Source: Streptomyces sp. PT12 (GTDB taxonomy: Bacteria > Actinomycetota > Actinomycetes > Streptomycetales > Streptomycetaceae). From it: a DNA stretch of 64,000 bases. The notes under the pieces were generated by a model. It was given only the letters and a program-made list of their open reading frames with translations. It did not search any database and was not told where the DNA came from. This document shows, in pieces, positions 25,516 through 34,900 of the stretch (its first letter is position 1; each line of letters starts with the position of its first letter). The translations under genes and the position numbers were made by a program. The stretch covers positions 1 through 64,000 of the forward strand of contig NZ_QEST01000105.1 in NCBI RefSeq assembly GCF_003311645.1, written 5' to 3'.

Positions 25516-26826
25516 TTGAGCGAGCAGGTGCCGACCCGCATCGAGGGGGTGGCGCACGACGAGGGGGCCAAGCTGCTGCGCGAACTGGTGGACGAGATCC
25601 ACTGGTTCGACCGGTCGCCGTTCCTCAGCGCCTCGGCCGCAGCGCCAGGGCTGCCGCCGGTGCTGCCCACGACGCCCGCGCTCTCCGGCGACCCGGTGGG
25701 CCGCAGGGGCGGGGCGCGCCGCGTCGGGGTCGCCTTCGCCCCCGAGCACGGGACGGCGGCGCGCGACTGGGCCGCGGGCCGTGGGCTGCCCCTGCTGGCC
25801 GCCGACCCCGCGGTGACCGCGCTGGCCGGGGACAAGATCCACGCGGCGGGCATCTTCCGCGCGGCGGGCGTGCCCACGCCCGAGACGGTGGTGGTCCCGG
25901 CCGATGGGCGGGCGCCCGCCGCGTCCTACTGGCCCGCGCACTGGCCCGCGGCCGTCGTGCAGCGCCGCGCCAACAACCTGACCGGGCGCGGCACATGGCC
26001 CGCGCGCGACCGCGACGAGCTGGCCCGCCTCCTAGCGCGGCTGCCCGGCGAGGAGCTGCGGGTCTCGCGCCTGGTCGACGGCCCCTCGCTCACCGTCAGC
26101 GCCTGCGTCGCCGGGGACCGGGTCGCGGTCTCCGCGGTGTCACGACAGCTCGTGGGCGTACCGGAGTTGACGCCCCACTGGGGCGGCCACTGCGGCAACC
26201 AGCTGCTGGGCGCGGGCGATCTGCCGGGCGCAGCATACGAGCGGGCGCGGGAGGCGGCCCGCGGGGTCGGCGAGGAGCTGCGTCTTCGGGGCTACCGGGG
26301 GGTGTTCGGCCTCGACCTGGTCATGGAAAGCGATGGCCTGGTGCTGGCCGTGGAGATCAACCCCCGCTTCCAGACGGTGGTTTCGCTGGTCCAGCGCGCC
26401 GAGCGGGCCGCGGGGCTACTGCCGAGCCTCGCGCTGCACGTGCTCGCGTGCCTGCTGCCCTCCGTTCCCGTGCGCACCGCGTCCGTCGCGATGCCGTCGC
26501 TGGCCCAGCTGGTGAGCTGCGCCGGGCACGGCGGCGGCCTTGAGGTGGTCGACTCCCTTCCCGCGCCCGGGCGTTACCGGCTGGCCGACGACGGGTCGGC
26601 ACGGGGCCCCGAGCCGGGCGGCGACGGCCTCGCGGACCTCGCGCCCGGCGAGGCTCTGGTGTGGTGGCAGAGCCGCCCCGGTGGCCAGGTCGCGCCGGGC
26701 GACGAGCTGCTGCTGGCGCAGCTGGCCGAACCGGTGACCAGGCCCGCCGCCACCGCGAGGAGCCGGGCGCTACTGCCCGGGGCCAGGGCGTGGGTGGCGG
26801 CGCTGGCGGCGGCGGGCGCCCGGTGA
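25516..26826 (+). CDS. ATP-grasp domain protein
   Basis: This 436-residue protein has the ATP-grasp fold. LAGDKIHAAGIFRAAGVPTPETVV is the typical pre-grasp helix, VVQRRANNLTGRGTW fits the ATP-binding flexible loop, and GVFGLDLVMESDGLVLAVEINPRFQT carries the Mg-binding Glu and Asn (EINPR). A C-terminal region of about 130 residues is Ala/Pro-rich, with a beta-like GEALVWWQSRPGGQV motif. Such enzymes make carboxylate-amine or similar bonds using ATP; the substrates here are unknown. TTG 25516 with GAGGGGAG just upstream is preferred. It is divergent from a frameshifted secreted-peptide gene. Confidence 0.75.
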   Translation: MSEQVPTRIEGVAHDEGAKLLRELVDEIHWFDRSPFLSASAAAPGLPPVLPTTPALSGDPVGRRGGARRVGVAFAPEHGTAARDWAAGRGLPLLAADPAVTALAGDKIHAAGIFRAAGVPTPETVVVPADGRAPAASYWPAHWPAAVVQRRANNLTGRGTWPARDRDELARLLARLPGEELRVSRLVDGPSLTVSACVAGDRVAVSAVSRQLVGVPELTPHWGGHCGNQLLGAGDLPGAAYERAREAARGVGEELRLRGYRGVFGLDLVMESDGLVLAVEINPRFQTVVSLVQRAERAAGLLPSLALHVLACLLPSVPVRTASVAMPSLAQLVSCAGHGGGLEVVDSLPAPGRYRLADDGSARGPEPGGDGLADLAPGEALVWWQSRPGGQVAPGDELLLAQLAEPVTRPAATARSRALLPGARAWVAALAAAGAR

Positions 26827-27092
26827 GCGGGTAACGTCCCGGTGGCGGGCGCCCTTAACGCTGCCCGCGGCGGACATGGAACGCGCGGGGCGCCGCGCCG
26901 TCGAGCGCGCCCTGGCGCGGCTGGCCGCGCCTACTGCTCCGGCCAGGCGCACCCCTCGGTCGCCCGCGCCCCGCACATCCTGGGGTTCCACCGCGAGCAG
27001 CTCGTCGTGCTGCCCGCCGACGCGTCGCTGCGGCTGCCCGTCGACGAGCTGGCCGGGCGCGTTTGGTTGACGCTTCAAGTTATGGTGGGGGT
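26827..27092. other. Spacer with possible gene remnant before the MarR gene
   Basis: GGCGGGCGCCC occurs at 26812-26822 and again at 26844-26854 and may form a terminator. A plus-strand frame from about 26930 reads APHILGFHREQLVVLPADAS, then LRLPVDELAGRVW. This looks protein-like but matches no family I recognise and has no start codon. Confidence 0.35.
27067..27078. promoter_or_regulatory. Candidate MarR operator
   Basis: TTGACGCTTCAA is an inverted repeat (TTGA/TCAA around CGCT) 15 bp before the MarR start codon. It would overlap the promoter or ribosome binding region, consistent with autorepression. It is short, so the call is tentative. Confidence 0.45.
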
Positions 27093-27604
27093 ATGAGCGC
27101 GGATGAGCCACGGTGGCTGGACGACGAGGAGCGCGCGACCTGGATGGCGCTGATCGGCACCCTGGTGCGGCTCCCCGCCGCGCTGGACGCCCAGCTCCAA
27201 CGCGACGCGGGCATCAGCCACTTCGCCTACCAGGTGCTCGCGGGGCTCTCGTCGGCGCCGGGGCGCACGCTGCGCATGAGCGAGCTGGCGACGTTCACCG
27301 AGGGGTCGCTCTCGCGCCTCTCGCACGTCGCCGCGCGCCTGGAGCGGCGCGGCTGGGTCACCCGCCGCCCCGACCCGGCCGATGGGCGCTGCACCCTGGC
27401 GACCCTCACCGAGGCCGGGTGGGAGAAGGTCGTCGCCACCGCGCCAGGCCATGTGGCGGAGGTGCGGCGGCTGGTGTTCGACCCGCTCACGCGGGAGCAG
27501 CAGCGGCGGCTGCGGGAGATCGGCCACCTGATCAACGCCTCGGTCAACGCCTCGCTCGCCCCCGAAGGCGCGCTCGCGCCGCCCCTCACCCAAGGAGAAC
27601 GTTC

Positions 27605-27608
<4 letters not shown>
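27093..27608 (+). CDS. MarR-family transcriptional regulator
   Basis: This 171-residue winged-helix regulator has an HTH at about residues 55-95 (LRMSELATFTEGSLSRLSHVAARLERRGWVTRRPDPADGR), including the DxR wing typical of MarR proteins. It overlaps the NmrA-like reductase by 4 bp, with a LigB-type dioxygenase next. That suggests control by a phenolic, quinone or thiol-reactive signal. ATG 27093 follows a GGTGGGGG stretch. Confidence 0.9.
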
Positions 27609-28462
<854 letters not shown>

Positions 28463-28492
28463 CCGGCCCCCTCACCGACTTCGGAGAACGCC

Positions 28493-29374
28493 GTGCACGG
28501 ACTGTTCCACCCCGAGAGACCCGCCGCCGCCTACGACGCCTTCATCCCCGACGCCCTGCCCCGCGCCCGCGCCCAGCGGGACTGGACGCCCGCCGACGGG
28601 GCGCTGCCCGCGCTGTACATCAGCCATGGCGCGCCGCCGTTGTTCGACGACGGGCCGTGGATCCGCGAGCTGTTCGCCTGGGCGCAGGCGCTGCCGCGCC
28701 CCCGGGCGATCCTGATCGTCTCGGCGCACTGGGAGAACGCGCCGCTCGCCCTGTCCGCGCCCGCCGCGCACACGCCGCTGGTGTACGACTTCGGCGGCTT
28801 CCACCCGCGCTACTACCAGATGCGCTACGACACCCCGGACGCCGGGCACCTGGCGCGGCGCGTCGCGGCGATGATGCCCCGGGGGCAGGCACCGCACCAG
28901 CACGGCGAGCGGGGCCTGGACCATGGCGCGTGGGTGCCGCTGATGGCGATGTACCCGCTGGGCGACATCCCGGTGCTCCAGCTGTCCCTGCCCACGCACG
29001 AGCCGGGGCGCCTGATGGACCTGGGCCGCAGGCTCGCGCCGCTGCGCCGGGAGGGGGTGCTGGTGGTGGGGTCGGGCTTTATGACGCATGGACTGCCGTT
29101 CACCACGCGGGAGATGATCACCGAGGGGGTCGTCCCCGGCTGGTCGTCCGACTTCGACGCGTGGGCGGCCGACGCGTTGGAGCGTGGCGATGTGGAGGAG
29201 CTGGCGGCGTACGCCCAGCGCGCGCCGGGCATGCCGTACGCCCACCCCACGCCCGATCACTTCCTGCCGGTCTTTGTCACGCTGGGCAGCGCGGATGACG
29301 CGGAACGCCCGGCCCGCACGGTGATCGACGGCTACATGATGGGTCTTGCCAGGCGCTCATTCGAGCTGGGCTGA
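28493..29374 (+). CDS. LigB-family extradiol dioxygenase (DODA-type)
   Basis: This 293-residue metalloenzyme resembles 4,5-DOPA extradiol dioxygenases. Metal-ligand and acid/base His candidates are in LYISHGAPPLF, LIVSAHWENAPL, RGLDHGAWVPLM and TPDHFLPVFVTLG, all conserved positions of the family. The substrate is probably a catechol-type aromatic, but the true in vivo role of bacterial DODA-like proteins is often unclear. GTG 28493 with CGGAGAA upstream gives a family-like start. It ends 19 bp before the convergent P450. Confidence 0.88.
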   Translation: MHGLFHPERPAAAYDAFIPDALPRARAQRDWTPADGALPALYISHGAPPLFDDGPWIRELFAWAQALPRPRAILIVSAHWENAPLALSAPAAHTPLVYDFGGFHPRYYQMRYDTPDAGHLARRVAAMMPRGQAPHQHGERGLDHGAWVPLMAMYPLGDIPVLQLSLPTHEPGRLMDLGRRLAPLRREGVLVVGSGFMTHGLPFTTREMITEGVVPGWSSDFDAWAADALERGDVEELAAYAQRAPGMPYAHPTPDHFLPVFVTLGSADDAERPARTVIDGYMMGLARRSFELG

Positions 29375-29393
29375 GTCCGCCGCCCCTGAGGGC

Positions 29394-30578
29394 TCAGGCG
29401 GTGACGGGGAGCGCCCGCAGGCCGCGGATCACAAACTCGGGGCGGCGCTCGGGCGTTCCGGCGAGGCGAAGGCCCGGCAGGCGCGTGGTCAGGGCGTGGA
29501 GGGCCGCGGCGATCTCGACGCGGGCCAGGGGCGCGCCCACGCAGTAGTGGATGCCCGCGCCGAAGCCCAGGTGCGGGTTGGGCGAGCGGCCGATGTCGAG
29601 CGTGTCGGGGTCGTCGAAGACGGCCGGGTCGCGGGCCGCCGCGCCGAGCAGGGCGGCGATCCGGTCGCCTGGCGCGAGATCGAAGCCCCCGACCGCCGTC
29701 GGCGCCGTGGCGGTGCGCTCGAAGAGCTGGAGGGGCGCGTCATAGCGGATCAGCTCCTCCACCGCGGTCGGCAGCAGCGCGGGGTCGGCCACAAGCCGCT
29801 CCCACTGGTCGCGGTGGCGCAGCAGGGCGCCCACGCCGTTGCCGATGACGTTGACGGTGGCCTCGTGCCCGGCCATCAGCAACAGGACGGCGGTGCCGAC
29901 CAGTTCGTCGCCGGTGAGCCGGTCGCCGCCGTCGCGCACCGAGACCAGGTCGCTGATCAGGTCGTCGCGCGGGTCGCGCGCGCGGGCGTCGGCGAGGCCG
30001 CGCAGATGGGCCACGAACTCGGCGGCGGCCCGCTCGGCCGCCGCCTCGCCCTCGGGCGGCAGGCCGTACTCGTACATCTTCACGATGGCGTTGGACCACG
30101 GCTGGAGCCTGGGGCGGTCGGCCTCGGGGACGCCGAGCAGCTCGGCGATCACCTCGACGGGGAGCGGCGCGGCGAGGTGGGTGAGCAGGTCGGCCGAGCC
30201 GTCCTCGGCGATGGCCGCGGCGAGCCGGTCGACCATGGCACCGGCGACGGAGGCGACCCACGGCTCCAGCCTGCGGATGTGCCCGCGGGCGAACGCCGCC
30301 GAGATCAGGCGGCGCAGGCGGGTGTGCCGGGGCGGCTCGGTCTCAAGGAGCGAGTTGCGGTGCAGCAGGTTGAACGCCGGGAACGCCTCGGCAGGGGCGC
30401 GATCGGTCCACAGGCGGCCCGCGGCGCGCTCGCGCAGCACCTGGGAGCACGCGGCGTGCGAGACGGCGACCGGCAGGCCGAGCCCCTCGTGCCGGTGCAC
30501 GGGGGCGCGCTCGCGCAGCGCGGCGAACGCCGGGTAGGGGTCGGCGAGAAAGGCCGGGTCACGGGGGTCGAACACCAT
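29394..30578 (-). CDS. Cytochrome P450
   Basis: This 394-residue soluble bacterial P450 has the I-helix oxygen-binding motif LMAGHEATVN, K-helix EELIRYD (ExxR), and heme loop FGAGIHYCVGAPLAR with Cys346 as the thiolate ligand. The length and N-terminus (VFDPRDPAFLADPYPAFAALRE) are those of actinomycete class I P450s. No ferredoxin gene adjoins, so electron donors must be encoded elsewhere. It is head-to-head with the ferric reductase gene. The substrate is unknown, and a role in the downstream lipid PKS cluster is possible but not shown. Confidence 0.93.
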   Translation of the reverse strand: MVFDPRDPAFLADPYPAFAALRERAPVHRHEGLGLPVAVSHAACSQVLRERAAGRLWTDRAPAEAFPAFNLLHRNSLLETEPPRHTRLRRLISAAFARGHIRRLEPWVASVAGAMVDRLAAAIAEDGSADLLTHLAAPLPVEVIAELLGVPEADRPRLQPWSNAIVKMYEYGLPPEGEAAAERAAAEFVAHLRGLADARARDPRDDLISDLVSVRDGGDRLTGDELVGTAVLLLMAGHEATVNVIGNGVGALLRHRDQWERLVADPALLPTAVEELIRYDAPLQLFERTATAPTAVGGFDLAPGDRIAALLGAAARDPAVFDDPDTLDIGRSPNPHLGFGAGIHYCVGAPLARVEIAAALHALTTRLPGLRLAGTPERRPEFVIRGLRALPVTA

Positions 30579-30627
30579 GCGCCGACCGTATCGCGCACCT
30601 TGGCCGCACGCCCCCGGCGTGCGCCGC

Positions 30628-30657
30628 GGGGCCGTGCATGATGGGGCCGTGCATGAT
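30628..30657. repeat. 15-bp tandem duplication at the ferric reductase start
   Basis: GGGGCCGTGCATGAT occurs at 30628-30642 and 30643-30657. The unit is five codons long (an in-frame His-Asp-Gly-Ala-Val repeat) and supplies several spare GTG/ATG triplets. This makes the start codon of the following gene ambiguous. Confidence 0.8.
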
Positions 30658-30663
30658 GGGGCG

Positions 30664-31440
30664 ATGTGCGCTGATGCGACCGCGGGTTCGCCCACGCCGT
30701 CGGATGTCCTGGCCGCACTCGGCCCCTTCTTCGCCGTGGAGCGGCACCCCGTGGGGGCCCTGCCGGGCGCACGGTGGCGCCCCCTGGCCGAACTTGCCGA
30801 GGATCCAACGGCGTTGAGGGCGAGGGTGGCGGCGGTGCGGGCCTCGCTCGCCGCGTCGCACGGTACCGCCCCCGAACGGGTCGAGCCGCGCGTGGCCGCG
30901 TCGGTGGCCCATCTGGGGCTGGCCGCGCGGCTGGTCTCACCCGCGCTCGCGCTGGCCGTGCTGCGGCGCGCGCCCTTCGCCGCGTCGCTCGGGGCGCTGT
31001 GGTGGCGGCCCGTGCTCGGCGGCCCCGTCCCGCTCTCGGTCGCCGTCGAGGGCGGCCGGGGCGCCCCCCGCGATGCTTCGGCCGACGCCGCCGATGTGCT
31101 GCACCCGTGTCTGGACCGGGGGCCGGTAGCCGAACTGACGGCCGTCTTCCGAACGTTGTCGCTCTCGCCCCTGATCCTGTGGGGCAATGTGGCCTCCGCC
31201 GTGCACGGCGCCGCGGCCCAGCTGGCCCGGGCCCGCCCCGGCGTCGCGGGCGAGGCGGGGGCGGTCCTTGGCGCGCTGCTGGCCAGGGCCCCGCTGCGGG
31301 GCACGGCCGAGGTGACCGCGGGTGGGCGCTTCTTGCGGCACAGCTGCTGCCTCGTCTACCGCGCGGCGCCGGAGCGCCGCGGCCCGGTATGTGGGGACTG
31401 CGTACTCGCGCGGCGCGCGTCCGCTCGCTCGATCCGGTGA
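30664..31440 (+). CDS. FhuF-like (2Fe-2S) ferric-siderophore reductase
   Basis: This 258-residue protein is an all-alpha FhuF-type ferric reductase. The C-terminal cluster-binding motif is visible as HSCCLVYR...CGDCVLARR, i.e. CC-x10-C-x2-C, the hallmark [2Fe-2S] site of FhuF. Upstream, SLSPLILWGNVASAVHGAA matches the conserved central helix. Such reductases release iron from ferric siderophores in the cytosol. The NIS siderophore operon 16 kb away is a possible partner, but no iron box was seen here. ATG 30664 is chosen because the 15-bp duplication precedes it; an in-frame GTG upstream is possible. Confidence 0.85.
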   Translation: MCADATAGSPTPSDVLAALGPFFAVERHPVGALPGARWRPLAELAEDPTALRARVAAVRASLAASHGTAPERVEPRVAASVAHLGLAARLVSPALALAVLRRAPFAASLGALWWRPVLGGPVPLSVAVEGGRGAPRDASADAADVLHPCLDRGPVAELTAVFRTLSLSPLILWGNVASAVHGAAAQLARARPGVAGEAGAVLGALLARAPLRGTAEVTAGGRFLRHSCCLVYRAAPERRGPVCGDCVLARRASARSIR

Positions 31441-31932
31441 TGTGAAGCGCGCCACATCGGGGCGCGTTCCGGCGCGCCCCGGGCGGCCGGAAGGTGAACG
31501 GTGAAGCCCGCGAAGCGAAGCGCCGCCAAAAAACGTGAAGGCCGCGGGCGAAATTCGAACGAGATTCGGAACGACGCATATGTATCGCGACCATTACGGG
31601 CGTATGACCCCAGGCGCACTTCTCTGATTGCCGTCTCCCATGAGCGGTTCGCCCCCGCCCATGCCGGGCATCCATAGGGCGTGCGGAAGAAGTTCGGCGA
31701 CCACCCATCGCCATGAAACGCCAAGGTCGCACCCGTCACGACATGGGCATACACGGCCGTCACCCCTTGTGGGTCATATGGTCGGCCACAGCTTGGCCCT
31801 CACCGTCCGCCCACATGTGTGACGAGAATTTGAGCGCTTTGATAATTTGACCCGTCGCATTAGTGGCACGTACTTTCGCGCAGGTCCGCATCCCCACGCT
31901 GTGACGCAGCGCAGACATTGACTCGGAGTGTC
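31441..31932. other. Intergenic region upstream of the lipid-type PKS operon
   Basis: This 492-bp stretch is less GC-rich than its surroundings, notably around 31550-31600 (two near copies of ATTCGAACGA) and 31815-31870. It most likely holds the PKS promoter. I could not assign convincing -35/-10 boxes, an operator or an RNA, and the open frames here look non-coding. Confidence 0.5.
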
Positions 31933-34900
31933 GTGACCCCCGTCTCGCAGAATCCCGACATTGTCATCGGCATCACACCATTCGGCGTTCCCGACGCCCG
32001 GCTCGCTGCGGCCGTCTCCCGGGCCGGGGGGCTCGGCATCCTGGATCTGGGGCGGGGGGACTCGGCGGCGCGCGAGGCGCTGGCGCGGCTGCGGCGCTGG
32101 GCTCCCGGCTCCTTCGGGGTGCGGGTGGGAACGGAGTGCGCCATGGAGCGCGACGAGCTGGCGGGGGTCGCCACCGTGGTGCTCGGCGCGGGCGCGCGGT
32201 GGAGCGGCGCTCCGGCGTCGTGCCGCGTGCTGCGCGAGGTGACCGACCTGGACGAGGCACACGAGGCGAGGGCCGCGGGAGCGCACGGGCTTATCGCCCG
32301 CGGGCACGAATGCGGAGGCCGCGTGGGCGCGTTGAGCACATTCGTGCTGCTCCAGCGGCTCCTCGGCGACGAGGGTCCCGGGCTTCCCGTGTGGGCGTGC
32401 GGCGGCATCGGCGAGCACACCGCGGCGGCGGCCGTGGCGGGGGGCGCGGCCGGGGTGGTGCTCGACGCGCAGTTGGCGCTGCTTGAGGAGAGCGCGCTCC
32501 CCGAGGGCGCGGCGGCGCTGCTGCGGCGCATGGACGGCACCGAGACCGTGGTCATCGGCGGCCACCGGGTGCTGCGGCGGCGCGGGCCCGACGCGCCATC
32601 GCTCGACGGCGCGGACGAGGACGTCATCGGGCGGCTCGGCGTGGACGACCCGCGGCGGCAGCTGCTTCCGGTGGGCCAGGACGGCTTTCTCGCCGCCGAG
32701 TTCGCCGAGCGCCACGGCACCGTGGCCGAGGCCGTGGGCGCGGTGCGCGCGGCGATCGCGGAGGCGTTCCACGACGACGCGGCGGGCGAGGCGCTGCGGC
32801 CCGGGTCCCCGGCCGCCCTGGCGCTGGGCACCCGACTCCCCGTCGTCCAGGGGCCGATGACCCGGGTGAGCGACCAACCCGGGTTCGCCGCCTCGGTCGC
32901 GGAGGCCGGGGGCCTCCCGGTGCTCGCGCTCGCGCTGGCCGACGGGGCGCAGACGAGGGCGCTGCTTGAGAGCACGCGCGCGGCGGTGGGCGACGCGCCG
33001 TGGGGCGTGGGGCTGCTCGGGTTCGCCCAGGAGAGCGTGCGGGCCGCCCAGTTGGAAGCCGTGCTCGACCAACGCCCCACGCACGCGGTCATCGCGGGGG
33101 GCCGCCCTTCGCAGGCCACGGCCCTGGAGGAGGCGGGGATCGCGACGTTCCTGCACGTTCCCTCGCCCGGGCTGCTGCGGCAGTTCCTCGCCGCGGGGGC
33201 GCGGCGTTTCGTCTTCGAGGGCTCGGAGTGCGGCGGCCATGTGGGCCCGCGCGCCAGCTTCCCGCTGTGGCAGGCGCAGCTCGCGGTGCTCGACGCGTTC
33301 GCCGCCGATGAGGGCTCGGCGGCCGACGGGCTTCAGGTGCTGTTCGCGGGCGGCGTCCACGACGCGCGCTCCGCGGCGATGGTGGCCGCCATGGCCGCCC
33401 CGCTGACCCGGCGCGGGGTGGCGGTGGGCGTGCTGATGGGCACCGCCTACCTGTTCACCGCCGAGGCGGTGGCGCACGGCGCGATCGGCCCCGAGTTCCA
33501 GCGCAGCGTGGTGGCCGCGGGGGCGACGGAGCTGCTGGTCACGGCGCCCGGGCACGCCACGCGGTGCGTCGAGAGCCCGTTCACCGCGGAGTTCAGGGCC
33601 GCCGAGGCCGAGCTGCGGGCCCTTGACGTGCCCGAGCGCGAGGCGTGGGAACGGCTCGAACGGCTGAACCTCGGGCGGCTGCGCATCGCCAGCAAGGGCG
33701 TTGAGCGCGTCGGGGACCAGCTGGTCGCGGTGGACGGCGGGCGGCAGCGCGCGGCCGGGATGTTCATGGCCGGGGACGTCGCCGTGCTGCGCTCGGCCAC
33801 CACCACGGTCGCCGAGCTGCACCACGCCGTGGGGCCGGCGGCGGCCGACTTCCTGGCCGGGCGCGCCACCACGCTGCGCGGGCGCCCGCACGCGGCCGAG
33901 GCCCCCGAGCCCGAGCCGCTCGAGATCGCCATCGTGGGCATGGCGGGCATGTTCCCGGGGGCGCGCGACCTCGACGAGTTCTGGGCGAACGTCCTGGACG
34001 GCGTGGACGCGGTCACCGAGGTCCCGGCCGAACGCTGGGACCCACGGCTCTACTACGCGCCCGAAGGCGGCGAAGGGGCGACCACCGTCTCCAAGTGGGG
34101 AGGGTTCCTGCCGCGGATCCCGTTCGACCCGCTGGCCTACGGCATCCCCCCGGCCTCGCTCGCGGGCATCGAGCCCGTCCAGCTGCTCGCGCTTGAGGCC
34201 ACCAGGCGGGCGCTCGCGGACGCGGGCTACGACCGGCGCCCCTTCCCCCGCGCCCGCACATCCGTCATCTTCGGCGCCGAGGCCGGGAGCGACCTGTCCA
34301 CGGCCCTGACCCTGCGGACCGTCCTGCCCGGCTGGACCGGGCCGCTCCCCGACGCCCTCGGCGACCAACTGCCCATGCTCACCGAGGACTCCTTCCCCGG
34401 CATGCTGGCCAACGTCATCGCGGGCCGCGTCGCCAACCGCCTCGACCTCGGCGGCGCCAACTACACCGTGGACGCCGCCTGCGCCTCGTCGCTCGCCGCC
34501 CTCGACGCCGCGTGCAAGGACCTGGCCACGGGCGCGGCCGACGTGGCGCTGTGCGGCGGCGCCGACCTGCACAACGGCATCCACGACTACGTCCTCTTCT
34601 CCTCCGTGCACGCCCTGTCCCCCACGGGCCGCTCCCGCACGTTCGACGCGGACGCGGACGGGATCGCGCTGGGCGAGGGCGTCGCCTGCGTGGTCCTCAA
34701 GCGGCTCGCCGACGCGCGGCGCGACGGCGACCGCGTCTACGCCGTCATCCAGGGCGTCGGCGCCGCGAGCGACGGGCGCCACCTCGGGCTGACCGCGCCA
34801 CGCGCCGAGGGCCAGCGCGCCGCCCTCGAACGCGCCTATCACCAGGCCGGGATCGCGCCCGCCGAGGTGCGGCTCGTCGAGGCGCACGGCACCGGCACCG

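Noticed and set aside
31356-31763. A minus-strand frame with a plausible N-terminus (MTAVYAHVVTGATLAF)
   Set aside because: It has no ribosome binding site, no family resemblance, and its C-terminal half overlaps the convincing 2Fe-2S end of the ferric reductase.
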